Source: Craspedostauros australis
Lineage: Eukaryota; Bacillariophyta; Bacillariophyceae; Mastogloiales; Achnanthaceae
NCBI GenBank assembly: GCA_026770025.1
Contig: JAMXDE010000076.1
Span: 83,451 to 147,450 of the forward strand
Direction: 5' to 3'
Length of the DNA stretch: 64,000 nucleotides
Part shown: piece by piece, positions 23,860 through 35,599 of the stretch
Layout of the letters: the number at the start of each line of letters is the position of its first letter
How positions within the stretch are numbered: position 1 is the stretch's first letter
Notes under the pieces: generated by a model
The model's database searches: none
What the model was told of the DNA's origin: nothing
Seen by the model: only the letters and a program-made list of their open reading frames with translations
Translations under genes and position numbers: made by a program

Positions 23860-25104
23860 AGCGTTCGCACTCCCACGAGAGGAGTAGATGAAGCGGGCGC
23901 GATGCCATCGGTATGGTACATTGGCTCCCATTGTGCAACTGGAGCAAACAACACAGGCGAAACCCAAAACAAATGATACCATGGTCACTATGTGCACTGC
24001 CCCATTGATTGGCAGGTCTTGCGGCGTTTGCCACGATGTTGCAGAACCAAACAGCCAATGCAGATCGAGTGGAGTGCGACTGCAGGCCTACTCGCGAGGC
24101 GCTGCGCTCTATTCCACTCAAAGTAAAAACACTATAATCAACCGTACGCTTGCATGAAGAGAACAACTCCGAGAGAGAGAGAGAGAGAGTGGGTGTGTTG
24201 GAATACGTGCTCTGCGGATAGACGCTTGATGGCAACGGTGATCATCGGTGAGCATTGCGGTTGCGACGATCTGCATCAGTATTCTGCAGCGATTTCCGCA
24301 GCGCCACCACGATCACCATCGCCATCGTCACACGAAGAATCCTTTCTCGATCCTTTGTTGTGGCACACGGGACTGGTCGCTGATTCATTCACGAGTGATT
24401 GTTGGTTGTGACGATTGGGTGAGGCGAAATGAGTCCTGGATACGTTTGTTGTCGATTGAAACACGAGTGGTGTCACCATCATCGTCATCATCATCATCCT
24501 CGCAACAAAACGTGAGAAACGCCTCTGGATTCCACCGAAGAAGTCATCGTGGTGGATTCGTCACATTGTGGATCCGCTCACCGCAGTCGTTCGATGACAT
24601 CCAACTGCCGAAGCACATAGTATGCATTCGTATGGCACAATGGTTGACTCCCCCAAGACCAATACAGAGGGATGTACTATACTCATATTACACAAACTAT
24701 GGTCTCACATGAAGAGGCACAACTGCACAGCGTGGCCAAGTTGGGCACCATCGAAGGTCGTATCGTGTGAGCGAGCGAGCTAGCCAGCTTCGGATCATGA
24801 TGTGGCTGTCCACGGTCGCACCACACCATCGCATGCCACACCATACCACGCCACACCATGCACCTTGGTGGAACTGTGCAAGCCCATGCAGGCGTGTTGA
24901 CTGACAACACGTTGCTTTGTGATCAATGCCCAGGATCATGAAATGGAGGACAGCAAACTTGAGCAAATGAGCTCACAATCGCCATCCAAGCGCAACTGAT
25001 TTGGGACCACATACTCCGCCTGCTCTACCTACTCTACTCGTACGATTGTGCCACCAACAGCAACAATCGGCATCAGCCGTATCAACAGTGACGACAAGAA
25101 AAGG
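23860..25104. other. Intergenic region with first copy of a dispersed 5' block
   Basis: 23860-24150 is the 3' flank of severin. From about 24165 (a GA run) to 25104 the sequence is recognisably repeated upstream of the other two LRR-like genes (about 28990-29854 and 55480-56111). The block is therefore the upstream half of a repeated gene unit, presumably including its promoter. No gene is seen in it. Confidence 0.65.
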
Positions 25105-26463
25105 ATGAAGCGCGACATGGATGATGTCGCCAACAACAATACCAACAGTGACCATGATCCAGACTTCAAGACTTTCTGGAAGCAACTCCAGGGCAAAGAG
25201 CTGCCACCGAAGACCGTGTTCACTCTGCACTACCCACCAGCAAAGCAGATCGACTGCTACAGTGTCACACCCAAGCGGATGGAATACTGGGACATGGCCA
25301 TCGAAGCAGGATTCACCTTCGCTGACTTGGAATCGATGGTGAAGCAGCACAAGGATGTTGCTTTATCACCTCATGTTCTACTGAGCGATAGGTATTACAG
25401 GGTCTGTTGGCAGATGCGTATTCGATCCCTGAATTTGGGATTCGGCAGCAATAATCAATGCGGAGAAGAAGTCAAGCAAGTGATTCGCTTCGTACTTCGA
25501 TTGGCTGCCGAACACCCACTCGAATCTCCATTCGACGAAGGCATCAGCTTGTCTCCTTGCTTCGTCGAGATGAAGCAGCTCCACGATATCCCTCTTGTGA
25601 CACATCGTGTGGATTTGTATTCATGTGATCTTGTTGATTGCGACAAGCTCATGTTCAACATCTCCCAAAACTCGAAATGGGTTGTGTTGAACGAATGTGA
25701 GCTCGCCAATGGGGGCGCTGATTTGTGCAGATGGCTGTCTCCAAACAATTGCAGCATCACCGAAGTATCCTTTTCAGGCACCCGTATCACTTGTGATAAC
25801 TTGGCAAATCTACTCCAGTCAAACAAACGCATCAACAAGCTCAAAATTGATTTCTGTCGGTCCTACCTCGGATTTCCCATCTACTTCGAACAAGAAATCG
25901 ATCGGATCATCAAGCTCCTTTCAAATGCATCGCATCTGAAGAAGCTAAAGGTTTCCAATGTTTGGACTTGGTCATCGCGACAAGAACAGGATACAACGCT
26001 TGATGCATTGATTTCGCTTCTGGGAAACAACAGCTTGTCATCTCTCACATACTCTGCCCGTGGGAATTCCAGCATGTTTGAAGTTCCGCCTGAGACCCTC
26101 CTGGCACGAGTGGAAGCACTTCAGCAAGCCTTGGAGCAGACTACCCAACTCACCTATTTCCGCCTTTCTCCACGCCCGCCTGACGAACATGCCCATTGGT
26201 ACGATGCGCTTGTTGAACGTACCTTGCGGCGAAATCATTGCACCATGGTGAGAGCAGCACTGTGTTCCCTTCCAACATGGCCGCGGCCACAGGCCCTGTT
26301 TGGGAAAATGCTGACGAGAACAAACAAACGTCGGAGTAGACTTGATCCAATGGGTTCCACGAACGAGACTTTTCATCTTCTACTGCAGTGCAGTGAGATG
26401 TTGAAACAGACATGGGATGATCGTCGTGCCGAACTTCATGATCAGAAACGACAAAAGAAATAG
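25105..26463 (+). CDS. LRR-like protein, repeated family copy 1
   Basis: The first ATG in the open frame is at 25105, giving 452 residues. An N-terminal block (DPDFKTFWKQL, YSVTPKRMEYWDMAIEAGFTF) is followed by irregular leucine-rich segments of ribonuclease-inhibitor flavour: HRVDLYSCDLVDCDKLMF, INKLKIDFC, HLKKLKVSNV, LTYFRLSPRPP. It ends in a basic helix region with FHLLLQCSEMLKQTWDD. No signal peptide or membrane segment, so probably cytosolic or nuclear. Two further copies lie at 29855 and 56112. This copy ends earlier than the others: the reading frame closes about 30 codons before their common C-terminus. Unlike the others, it is not followed by the monooxygenase/ATPase module. Function unknown. 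Confidence 0.75.
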   Translation: MKRDMDDVANNNTNSDHDPDFKTFWKQLQGKELPPKTVFTLHYPPAKQIDCYSVTPKRMEYWDMAIEAGFTFADLESMVKQHKDVALSPHVLLSDRYYRVCWQMRIRSLNLGFGSNNQCGEEVKQVIRFVLRLAAEHPLESPFDEGISLSPCFVEMKQLHDIPLVTHRVDLYSCDLVDCDKLMFNISQNSKWVVLNECELANGGADLCRWLSPNNCSITEVSFSGTRITCDNLANLLQSNKRINKLKIDFCRSYLGFPIYFEQEIDRIIKLLSNASHLKKLKVSNVWTWSSRQEQDTTLDALISLLGNNSLSSLTYSARGNSSMFEVPPETLLARVEALQQALEQTTQLTYFRLSPRPPDEHAHWYDALVERTLRRNHCTMVRAALCSLPTWPRPQALFGKMLTRTNKRRSRLDPMGSTNETFHLLLQCSEMLKQTWDDRRAELHDQKRQKK

Positions 26464-26920
26464 CGCTGCCGTGATAAGGTCATCAGCCTTCTGTCAGCGT
26501 AATGAAATTGGCAGCCAACTGACCACACTCGTGAAAGCGACGGAGCTTCTGATTGGCGCTCGGCGTTTACAAAGCAAAGAAAGGTGTGTCGATGATTGAT
26601 ATCATACGATGCTGTATCACCTTAAACAACTGTAAGACAACTTCTCTCGTCTAACTCCACTGACTGCGAGCGAATCGAGTATGTGGATGTAGCACCCATG
26701 TGTATTCCCGTACGTGTTCTTGCCAAGATCGCAACGGTGATGCATCCGCAACGACGAGAAACCACGCAGTGTCAACACCAAAAAGCAACGAGAGTCACGA
26801 TAATACTATTACGATACTACTATTTGGGATACTCTATCTCCGGCGATCAGCATGTTTGACTTGCGGTCAACGAAAGTCAGAGGCGTCGGCAGCGAGAGTC
26901 GCAAAAACAAAACTGATGTT
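26464..26920. other. Intergenic gap between convergent genes
   Basis: This 3' flanking sequence lies between the LRR-like gene (plus) and the acidic membrane protein gene (minus). No gene is seen. Confidence 0.5.
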
Positions 26921-28449
26921 TCAGCCAGCCAGCACGACGCCTGCTGCGATGCCACCGCCGATGATGAGGACAGCCACGATGATGACGGGGATCATGATGT
27001 TGCTTTTGTTTGGTGCTGGTTCCTGCAGCGTCGTCGTTGTGGTCGTGGTGGCTGTCTGCGCCTCAATATCGACGGAATACATGCTTGTGGTGTTGCCGGT
27101 GTCCTGCTCGACCATGTTCTTTGGATCGAGATGCTTGCTGGATCCCTTGGAGGGTCCGATGGATTCTTTTCGCGTGAGCTGCGTGACTGGTGGATCTTGA
27201 GTGATGGTTTGCTCCGGATCAGTTGTGAGTATCATGGGACTGATGGATATTTCGATGGAGTTGGTGCGCGAGACGAGCTGTGTGGGCATGTCCTCGTTGG
27301 TCTCGTTGGTGTCGTTGGTCTCGTTGAGGAGGATGGCGGATGTGGAGATGTAGGTTGATGCTGGGTCTTTGTTGGAAGCTGGATCCTCACCGTCCATGTC
27401 CACATTGCTGTGATTGGATTCCTTGGAAAGGGAGTTGGTGGAGTCCTGGTTGCCATGATTGCTGTTGAATGAATTGGAGGTGGCGGTCGTGCGCTGGGTC
27501 CCATCGTTATTGGCGGAGAACATGGAGGAGAAGATCCCGGAGTCCTCATTGGAATGGGCACCGAATTCGTTTGGCTTGCGTTTGTTGACAGTTCTGGTGG
27601 ACGGTCGCTCCGTCTCGTCGCCCTCCTCGCCTTCGACGACTGGCTCCAGTCCACCTTCCTGGCAGATGAAGGACATCCTCTTTGCGCAGGAGAAGCCGAA
27701 GGACGAGCCCCCGTTGGAGGAGGCGTTGGGGCTGCCTCTGGCCAGCTGGGGCGTCCTGGACGTCGCGGTGGTGGTGTTGCTGGTGTCGGGAGATGTTCCG
27801 ATCTCGCGTGGAGGCTGGCAGGATGTGGAACGGAATTCGTCACGAAAGGAGTCGTCTCGCGTGGAGTCGTCCTCGTCTGTGAACTCATCGAAGACTCCAT
27901 TGGACATCTTGTCGCCCGCCTGCTCATCGGAACACTGGCTATCGATGTCGTCACCGTCGTCGTCGTCGTCGTGGATGAAGGGGATGTCGTCATCTATCTG
28001 CTGCGTGTTGGCGCCAGCACCCGCGCTGACGCTGTGACTCTGGCTGTGGCTGCGGCTGTTGGCGTCGGCACCTTCATTGTCGTCGCTGTTGTCGCTGTCA
28101 ATGTCATCGTCCAGGTCTTCGTCGAAGGGCTCCTCGTCGCTGTCCACCACCCTCCTCGCGCTGGTGGAGTCCACCATGTCGGCGTCGAAGTTCTGCTGTG
28201 AGTGCATGGAGAACTCTGCCTCATTGTCGTCGCCGACACGGTCTGCTGCTTGCCTCCCAGGGCGTCCATGTACTTGGAGGTGTAGGCGGAAGCGTAGCCG
28301 GTGGGCGATGATGCTGCGGATGACGACATGGAGCTTGGTGATGGCGCAGAGTTGCGGCCGTACTGGTGACCGGTCTTGCGTTCAATGCCGGACGTGGAGG
28401 AGGACGACCGTGAAGCCTTGCTGGTGAACGGGAATCTGTTGTCTTCCAT
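26921..28449 (-). CDS. Acidic Ser/Asn/Thr-rich protein with C-terminal membrane segment; one frameshift
   Basis: Starts at the ATG at 28449 after an ACAACACAACA leader. The N-terminal ~69 residues (MEDNRFPFTSKASRSSSSTS ... KYMDALGGKQQ) are in one frame. The next ~430 residues (DRVGDDNEAEFSMHSQQNFD ...) are in another, joined near 28250. No GT-AG intron of plausible size fits, so this looks like a one-base indel. The body is low-complexity and strongly acidic, with Asp/Glu-rich tracts, and ends in a hydrophobic stretch (NIMIPVIIVAVLIIGGGIAAGVVLAG). With no residue after it, this is either a tail anchor or a GPI-type signal. Function unknown. Confidence 0.65.
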
Positions 28450-29854
28450 CGATTTGTCTTCTGTTGTGTTGTGTTGTTCTGGGAATGATCCGCTCTGCTG
28501 TTTCGTTCAATCGTTCAATCGCACAATGGTCGATGTTGAATGTCCAATGGATGGCCTGTTTGTGACTAACGTAGTTGCCGATGGTGCAGTATCCAATGTT
28601 CAATGTCCAGTGGTGGATCTACTCTCTCTCTTTCTCTCCCTCCAGTGAGGCAATGGGCTGATGCAATGCGATACAACAATGTGGTTGATGTTGATGATGG
28701 TCTCGTTGCTGCGATTGCTGGGCCTGCCAGAGGAATTGGCCGTCGGTGGTTCTCAATCCACAACGGAAGAAAAGTGTCGGGGATGGTGATGGCAGTGAGT
28801 TCGTCGCCACCACCATGCACGCGATGCAGATGACACCAATCATCCTCTTTTGATGCATCAACCACGTCGTTGGTGTCATGGCTGCCATTGGTGCCAACGT
28901 TGTGATTCTTCTGGTTGTGGCTGTCTCTGTGGTTGGGCGATCAATGGGTGAGGAACCAAGTCAACCAGCCGGCATCGTTCGAAGTCTCTCTAGAAATAGA
29001 GAGAGAGGGAGAGACGGAGCATTGGCATGCTCTGTGAATAGATACTTGATGGCAGCGGTGATCATCATGTGAGCGTTGCGGTTGTGATGATCTGTATCAG
29101 CATTCTACGGCGATGTCTGCATCACCATGGCCATCATCATTGCCACAGAGTTCGCAATGATTGGGTGAGGCGAGATGAGTCCTGGATACGTTTGTGGCGA
29201 ATTGAAACACGAGTGGTGTCATCGCCATCGTTGTCATCGTCATCACCACGAAAGACGAGAAACGCCTCTGATGTCCACCGAAGAAGTCATCGTGGTGGAT
29301 TCTCCACATCGTGGATCACTCCATCGGAGTCGTTCAATGACATCCAACGGCCGAAGCACATAGCATGCATTCGTATGGCACAATGGTTGACTCCCCCAAG
29401 ACCATCACAAAGGGATGTACTATACTCATGTTGCACGAGCTATGGTATCACATGAAGAAGCACAACTGCGCAGCGTGGCCAAGTTGGGCACCATCGAAGG
29501 TCGTATCGTGCGAGCGAGCGAGCTAGCCAGCTTCGGATCATGATGTGGCTGTCCACAGTCGTATCATACCATACCACACCATACCATACACCGTGGTGGA
29601 AATGCGCAAGTCCATGCAGGCGTGTTGGCTGACGACACGTTGCATTGTAATGAATTCACAGGATCATGAAATGGAGGACAGCAAGCTTGAGCAGATGAGC
29701 TCACAATCGCCATCCAAGCGCAACTGATTTGGGACTGCATACTCTACCTGCTCTACCTACTCCACTCGTACGATTGTACCACCAACAGGAACGACCACCA
29801 ATCAGCAGCAGCCATAACAACAACAACAACAACAAGTAAAGGACGAACCGCAAC
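28450..29854. other. Intergenic region with second copy of the dispersed 5' block
   Basis: 28450-28980 is the divergent upstream region of the acidic membrane protein gene. From about 28990 (GA-rich) to 29854 it matches the sequence upstream of the LRR-like genes at 25105 and 56112. It ends in a CAACAACAACAA leader just before the ATG at 29855. Confidence 0.6.
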
Positions 29855-31327
29855 ATGGATGCTGTCGTCAACATCAATATCAACAGCGATCATGATCCAG
29901 ACTTCAAGACTTTCTGGAAACACCTCCATCGGAAATGGTGGATCCCAAAGACTGTGTTCAATGTGCAGAGTCATCCAAGACAGCAGATTTACTGCTACAG
30001 TGTCACACCCAAGCAGATGGAACACTGGGACATGGCCATCAACGCAGGATTCACCTTTGCAGACTTGGAATCGATGGTGAAGCGGCACAAGCACGTTGCT
30101 GTATCACCTCATGTTCTACTGAGCGATAGGTATTTCAGGGTCTGTTGGCAGATGTGTATTCGATACCCGTTTCTGGAATTCGGCTGCGATGACCAATTCG
30201 GAGAAGAAGACAAGCAAGCGATTCGCTTCGTACTTCGATTGGCTGCCAAACACCCACTCAAATCTTCATCCGACGAAGGCATCCATTTGACTCGGGACTT
30301 CGTGAAGATGAAGCAGCTACATGATATCCCTCTTGTGACACATCGTGTGGATTTGTATTCATGTGATCTTGTTGATTGCGACAACCTCATGTTCAACATC
30401 TCCCAAAATTCGAAATACGTTGTGTTTTATATCTGTAAGCTCGCCAATGGGGGCGCTGATTTGTGGAGATGGCTGTCTCCGAACAATTGCAGCGTCACCG
30501 GAGTATCCTTTTTCCGCACCCGTGTCACTTGCGATAATTTGGCAAAGCTATTCCAGTCAAACAAGCGCATCAACAAGCTCCACATCAGTCTCTGTCGGGA
30601 CAACAGCGCCCAACATATCTATTCACAACAAGAAATCGACCCGATCATCCAACTCCTTTCAGATGCATCACACCTGAAGAAGCTCAGTGTTTCCGGTATT
30701 TGGGACGGATCGTCGCGACAAGCGCAGATGACAAGGTTCGACGCATTGATATCGCTTCTGGGAAACAAGACCTTGCCATCTCTGACATGTGGTGCCTTTG
30801 GGGATCCCAACATGTTTGAAGCTCCGCCTGAGACCCTCTCGGCACAAATGGAAGCACTTCAGCAAGCCTTGGAGCAGACTACCCAACTCACCTATCTCCA
30901 CATTCGACCACGCCCGCCTGACGAACATGTCCATTCGTACAATGCGCTTGTTGAACGTATCTTGCGGCGAAATCATCGCAACAAGGTGAGAGCAGTTCTG
31001 TGTTCCCTTCCAACATGGTCGCAGCCACTGGCCCTGTTTGGAAAGATGCTGATGAGAACAAGCAAACATCGGAGTAGAATGACTGAAATGGCGGAAATGG
31101 GTCTCATGCGTCTAATGGGTCTAATCGGTGCAATGGATCCCATGAGCGAGACTTTCAACGTTCTGTTGCAGGGCAGTGAGACGTTGAAACAGGCGTGGGA
31201 TGACAAGAGAGAGGATCGGCTCGTCCAAATTGATGATCCTTCTGCTTGCGGTGTGGAAAAGAAAGACACATCGACGATTGATGAGATCCTGGATTGCCTT
31301 GGAGTACTCTGGTCGTCGAGTAATTAG
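29855..31327 (+). CDS. LRR-like protein, repeated family copy 2 (intact)
   Basis: A 490-residue intact frame and the longest of the three copies. The N-terminal block DPDFKTFWKHL and YSVTPKQMEHWDMAINAGFTF is shared with the others. Irregular leucine-rich repeats follow (RVDLYSCDLVDC, INKLHISLC, HLKKLSVSGIW, LTYLHIRPRPP). The C-terminus (VEKKDTSTIDEILDCLGVL) is shared with copy 3 but absent from copy 1. Most differences from the other copies fall at the non-leucine positions of the LRR strands. There is no signal peptide. Function unknown. It is the first gene of module A. Confidence 0.78.
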   Translation: MDAVVNININSDHDPDFKTFWKHLHRKWWIPKTVFNVQSHPRQQIYCYSVTPKQMEHWDMAINAGFTFADLESMVKRHKHVAVSPHVLLSDRYFRVCWQMCIRYPFLEFGCDDQFGEEDKQAIRFVLRLAAKHPLKSSSDEGIHLTRDFVKMKQLHDIPLVTHRVDLYSCDLVDCDNLMFNISQNSKYVVFYICKLANGGADLWRWLSPNNCSVTGVSFFRTRVTCDNLAKLFQSNKRINKLHISLCRDNSAQHIYSQQEIDPIIQLLSDASHLKKLSVSGIWDGSSRQAQMTRFDALISLLGNKTLPSLTCGAFGDPNMFEAPPETLSAQMEALQQALEQTTQLTYLHIRPRPPDEHVHSYNALVERILRRNHRNKVRAVLCSLPTWSQPLALFGKMLMRTSKHRSRMTEMAEMGLMRLMGLIGAMDPMSETFNVLLQGSETLKQAWDDKREDRLVQIDDPSACGVEKKDTSTIDEILDCLGVLWSSSN

Positions 31328-31968
31328 AACAGGGCATGAAGACAGTATTGATACTCTGGTGCATGTGAGTGTATTGTTGTAGGTGTAAGATGGAACAAGG
31401 GAGATGGTTGGGTGATTGGGAGGTTGATTGATTGGTTAATTGATTGGTTGATTGATTGGGAGGTGTTCGCCTGTGATTATGATTGCGATTGTGTGTTGTG
31501 GTAGGTGAGAAGCATGGAATGTCTAGATCGTTCGAGTATGGCTGGTCCATCAACAACAAGCGAAAGCCGTCCACATAATCTACCTTCATCACAGCGCGAT
31601 TTCGCACTCTTCCACACATTCTCATATCCTCGGAACAGCAGCACCCAGAAAGATCTTCTTCGCAAAGCCCGTTTTGTCCATGATGAAGAAGAACACATCC
31701 CAGAACTTGGCCAACGGCCCCAACGAGGACTCCAGCTATCCCAGCAGACCAACCTTGGCCGTGATATCCATGATGGTCGCGATGGTGGACCATCGCTTGT
31801 CCTTGTATTCTATCTGCAGGATGTCTTCGAGGCTGATCCCGCCATTGGCTTGTACATTGTACTGCATGGTGTACCGCTGAATGGCGTTGCCCAGACAATA
31901 AGCGTCTTCGATGGCCTGCTTAGTGTCCTGTCCAAGAAACTGTGGTATGGCGTGCGCTGGTGCCTCCA

Positions 31969-32036
31969 TTGCGGTTGCAGTTGCGGTTGCAGTTGCGGTT
32001 GCAGTTGCGGTTGCAGTTGCGGTTGCAGTTGCGGTT
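31969..32036. repeat. (TTGCGG TTGCAG)n microsatellite inside the monooxygenase relic
   Basis: About five and a half 12-bp units. The module B counterpart at 58084-58118 has only two to three, so the array changed length after the duplication. Confidence 0.9.
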
Positions 32037-33439
32037 ATCGTTGGTGGCCACCATCGCCTTGGCCCGTCGCGCAAAGGGATTTTGGAAGTCGATCCCCAAC
32101 TCGAAGAGACGATCGGCATTGTCGATGAGTCGATCGATGATGGGCCTGGTGGTGTCCATGGGGATCTTGGCATCTTCGATCTGCTGTCACATCTGTTGCT
32201 GGACGTGCTCGGTCTCGGATCATGCCTATCAAGGGACGCTCTCGTCATTCGTGCTGGCGGTGGGCTTGGAGAAGGGGGAAGGTGTTGCGGAAGATGATGA
32301 AGCAGCCTCTCATGGTATCACGCTTGATGCCGCTACCATGGTTGATGTTGTCGTCGTTGCCGGTGAGGCAGTAGGCACAGTTGCCAAAGTATTGCTGCAG
32401 GATGGGATCTTGTTCCATTGTGTTCGTTTGGTCGCCGCTACTTCTGCTGCTACTACTCCCGCTGCTACTGTCGCTGTCCTCTTTGGCGACATCCTGAATG
32501 GCGTGCCGGATGCGGATGCCAGAGTACACAGCCACCGAATTGCGTTTGTTGCCTGCTGAAGACCGCACATTGCCATCACCACTGCCATTACCATTGCCGG
32601 CACCAGCGCCGTTGATGTACTGCTTGATGATGATGCCAATGCCACTCCAGCCCATCACAATATCATGCCAGTACGGCCCTTCCCTCGTTCCATCTTCAAA
32701 TGCGAGATGGGTGGCATCTCACTCTGCCGTATTTGACATTCCACATCCAACACCTGCTTGCTGAGATGCACGGGCGTCACCTCCAGCTCCTCCATCAGCT
32801 TCTCCTGCAGCGCCTCCTACAAGGCTCACCGCATGATGGAGGCTGGTCCGCCATGACCTCGCCATCCTCCTGGATCAGCGCTTTCGTCGTGACGTCACTC
32901 CGCATCCATAATCATCTGTCTGAGATTGAAGTGCAGCAGCTGGACCTCCTCGTTGGATGAGATCGAGCTGGTGGTCTTGGATCGCACGGTCATCAATAGC
33001 AGCGCGACATCGGCCACCGCACGCTGTATGCTGCACACTGCACGCTGCAGTGACAGTGACGGATAGATCTGCTTCAGCACTGCCACGTTGTCATGCCGCT
33101 GTTGAGCTGCGCGCCCGCAGCTGCGACGACGTCCAATTCTGCTCTCGCATCGGAGCATGTCACATCAATGATGTGTGCCATGATGTGTGCAATGTTGTCC
33201 GCAGTGGTATTGATATTGTTGTAATCAATGTCGCCAGCCTGATCACTGTCGCCAGCCTGATCACTGTCGCCATTGACATCGTCGTCATCGCTGCCCTTGC
33301 TGTCGCCGTTTCTCTCGTACTAATGTGGTCCAACGACAAAGGCCAACGATTCTTGTTGCTAGAATGGTCTCAGTCGTTTCTGTCCTGCGATCTGAACCTT
33401 CAACGTCAGCCGCACAAATGGCATGGCACATTCATTGGA

Positions 33440-33958
33440 TTAGAACGAGTCGATGACATCCAATATGGCAGTCATCTCATTCTCTGCATTCAGCACCAAC
33501 GGACAGCCACAAGCGATGGGTTCCATGATGCTGTGCCCTGGACTGCAAGCCAACTGCAAGCCGTCATGAGAGCTGCTGGTGGCAAGCACCACTGCATTTG
33601 CTTGGATAGAATCGTGCGGATCGTCTCCAACATGAAGGATGAAATCGCCATCATCGAGTGGATCCATTGCGGTCACTATCCAATTTGTGAGTACCTGGAG
33701 TTTAGTGGACGTGTCGCTATCCTCCACATCCTCGGTGCTGCCATCGGTATTGTCGGCACTGGTGTTCAGTCTTTCGGTCAACGCGTCACCCAGAGGTTGC
33801 GTCGATGCGCCAAAGGAGGAATCTGGATCAGCCCCGCATGTTGTCGTGAAGAGGACGATGGTCACGCCATCTTGTGTCGGCGTCTCCAACACCATATCAG
33901 GCACATGTCCTGCCAGCCATTCCTGCTGCTGTCGTGGCTTCCATGTCTTCGTCGACAA
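33440..33958 (-). pseudogene. Unidentified fragment, weakly glycosyltransferase-like
   Basis: A 172-residue open frame, broken in module B. Its C-terminal part (ACSPGHSIMEPIACGCPLVL) faintly resembles the E-x-hACG-x-P segment of GT-B glycosyltransferases. The rest is not recognisable. It lies within the span of the monooxygenase relic. I give the identity little weight. Confidence 0.25.
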
Positions 33959-34404
33959 CCCAGCAAGCTCCGTTGATCACGTCGGAATCCTTCCTTGACT
34001 ACTTCCGAAACCTTCCTCAGAGGGTCTCAAGACATCATGCCTTGATCTTGGTTGGATCTCAGATTGCGAAGGATTGTTTCTGTTGACTCCAACAAAGCGA
34101 TCCATGTGCCTGTGGAGGTTGATGTGTTGCGCAACGCTGCAATGGCAGCAAGCGTCCCGGTTGTGCCACCGCTGATGATCGCAAGATCCACATGTTGCTG
34201 GGAGAGGGGTGTTGGTTGTGCCATTGTCGTTGTTGTCGTTGTTGCGGTTGCCGTTGTTGCAGTTGCGGCTGTTGGCCTTGGTATTGGAGTGTTGGACAAT
34301 GTCTCCGCAGATGGGTGGCCGAACACCAGGAAGGAGAGAAGCGACAGCAGAAGTGGCAACAGAAGTGGCAACAGAAGTGGCAACAGAAGCGGTGTCCGTA
34401 TCCA

Positions 34405-35110
34405 TTATGCCGCAGTTCTGAAGAAATGGAATACCATGATGGTAGAGTATGGTGCCATAGTCCGATTGTCTGATGGTCTATTGTTGCATGCAGTCCTCAA
34501 AGGCATAACCGCACATGACCAGTGGTGAGATGGCTGGACGCTCTCACTGTTGCTGTCGGTATTGGTCTTGGATTCTTCTCCTGGACGCACGAACTTTCCA
34601 TCTCCGCTTTCCATGCACTCCAGACCACTGACCTGAAGCTCGAGCTCGAAGGCGGCTGCCATGCCGGTCTTGTCTGTGGCGTCAATATCATGCGTTGGCT
34701 CGTCGCCATTGGCAGTATTATGGCCATCGCCATATCCGTCGATGGCAATGGTCTTGAGCTTGAGCTGCTGAGCGAAGCTGGCAAAGGGCTCCGTGCCCAT
34801 CCGGATGATGCAGATGGATCCGGCGGTGCGATCGACGATGAGGACGTTTTCATCCATGCCTGATTGGCTGAGAGAGGAGACGAAGATCTTCTGGCTGTCG
34901 TCACTTGCGACTTGCGGATCCAGCGAGAATCCACACACCTGGCAGCTGGCGTACTTCCGGTTCTGGTGCTTCCGGTCTGACACCTGCTGCAGTCGCTCGC
35001 GCAGAACCGTCGAGAAGGAGTGAGAGAAGCACGACTAGTCCACCACAGGGAACATCTGGCTGTCGTCTTGGTCCATGCCTCCAGCATTGGGACTGGTGCT
35101 ACTGCTGGTG

Positions 35111-35151
<41 letters not shown>

Positions 35152-35271
35152 ACGACTACTACTAGCATGTTCGTCGTCCTTGTTCGTGTGGTCGTAGAAA
35201 AGACGGGGAGCCCGAAGATCGAGAGAGAGCGTGGAAAAGCGGTGGTTTGGAGAGGTCGTGTTCTGTTCCAA
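34405..35271 (-). pseudogene. Unidentified broken coding sequence (module A copy)
   Basis: An N-terminal part with a Ser homopolymer (GCT repeat, about 35094-35149) ends in a stop. The main part (CQVCGFSLDPQVASDDSQKI, IDGYGD) is in an overlapping frame with no ATG of its own. Module B keeps the same parts with additional indels. There is no recognisable domain. It could be a relic of a multi-exon gene. Confidence 0.35.
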
Positions 35272-35596
35272 TGATACTCTGTATCGTTCATGTCTCGTTG
35301 TGTTGTTGAGTGATTCATTCCGTTGCTCTCACAAGGGTGAATCACATCTTGGTCGATGAAGCCGAGGCCAATAAATCTGAAGGTTCGCCATTTCAGAACG
35401 TGAGTTTGATGCGCTTGTTGTGTCTTGCAGTTCCAAAAAGTCAGTCCCGGGAGAACTCTCCAATAGAACGATGATGCTTTCTTGGTGTCAAACGTTCTCG
35501 CAAGTGCCTCCGAAGTGCCACTGTTCTTTTGTTCAATCCAACACATCAACTGTTCCGACGAACGTGTCTGTGCCACACCACAGAAAAAGTGATTTC

Positions 35597-35599
35597 TTT
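35597..35599. repeat. Target-site duplication, left (TTT)
   Basis: TTT precedes the left terminal repeat and is repeated at 48477-48479. In the empty site of module B (61658-61660) it occurs once. Because flank and repeat share bases, CTTTG (5 bp) with a repeat starting one base later fits equally well. Confidence 0.8.

Larger units (their letters stand above)
31622..34383 (-). pseudogene. FAD-dependent monooxygenase relic (module A copy)
   Basis: Ordered fragments of an aromatic-ring-hydroxylase-like FAD monooxygenase lie in different frames. A hydrophobic N-terminus precedes VDLAIISGGTTGTLAA (Rossmann GxGxxG, degenerate) at 34.4-34.0 kb. A helix with LQEKLMEELEVTPVHLSKQV follows near 32.8 kb, then FEDGTREGPYWHDIVMG near 32.65 kb, equivalent to the DG motif (FxDGT..GPYDxVxGxDG). 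Next come YSGIRIRHA, QQYFGNCAYCLTG, and FLGQDTKQAIEDAYC near 31.95 kb (the family has GQGxNxAIxDA), and finally a C-terminus ending AAVPRI at 31622. An in-frame stop sits upstream of FEDGT, and frames change several times. The same breaks occur in module B, so inactivation predates the duplication. About 1 kb around 33.0-34.0 does not fit this family and may be inserted. Confidence 0.6.
29165..35599. repeat. Duplicated module A, left part
   Basis: Matches 55480-61660 (module B) in the same orientation, through the LRR-like gene, the FAD-monooxygenase relic and the unidentified fragments. Identity is uneven by eye: moderate through the LRR-like gene, nearly perfect over about 32.1-34.9 kb. The match stops exactly at the transposon end and resumes at 48480. 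Confidence 0.9.

Noticed and set aside
27459-28201. Plus-strand frames of 192-215 codons
   Set aside because: Antisense of the acidic membrane protein. Ser/Val-rich content mirrors the opposite-strand codons.
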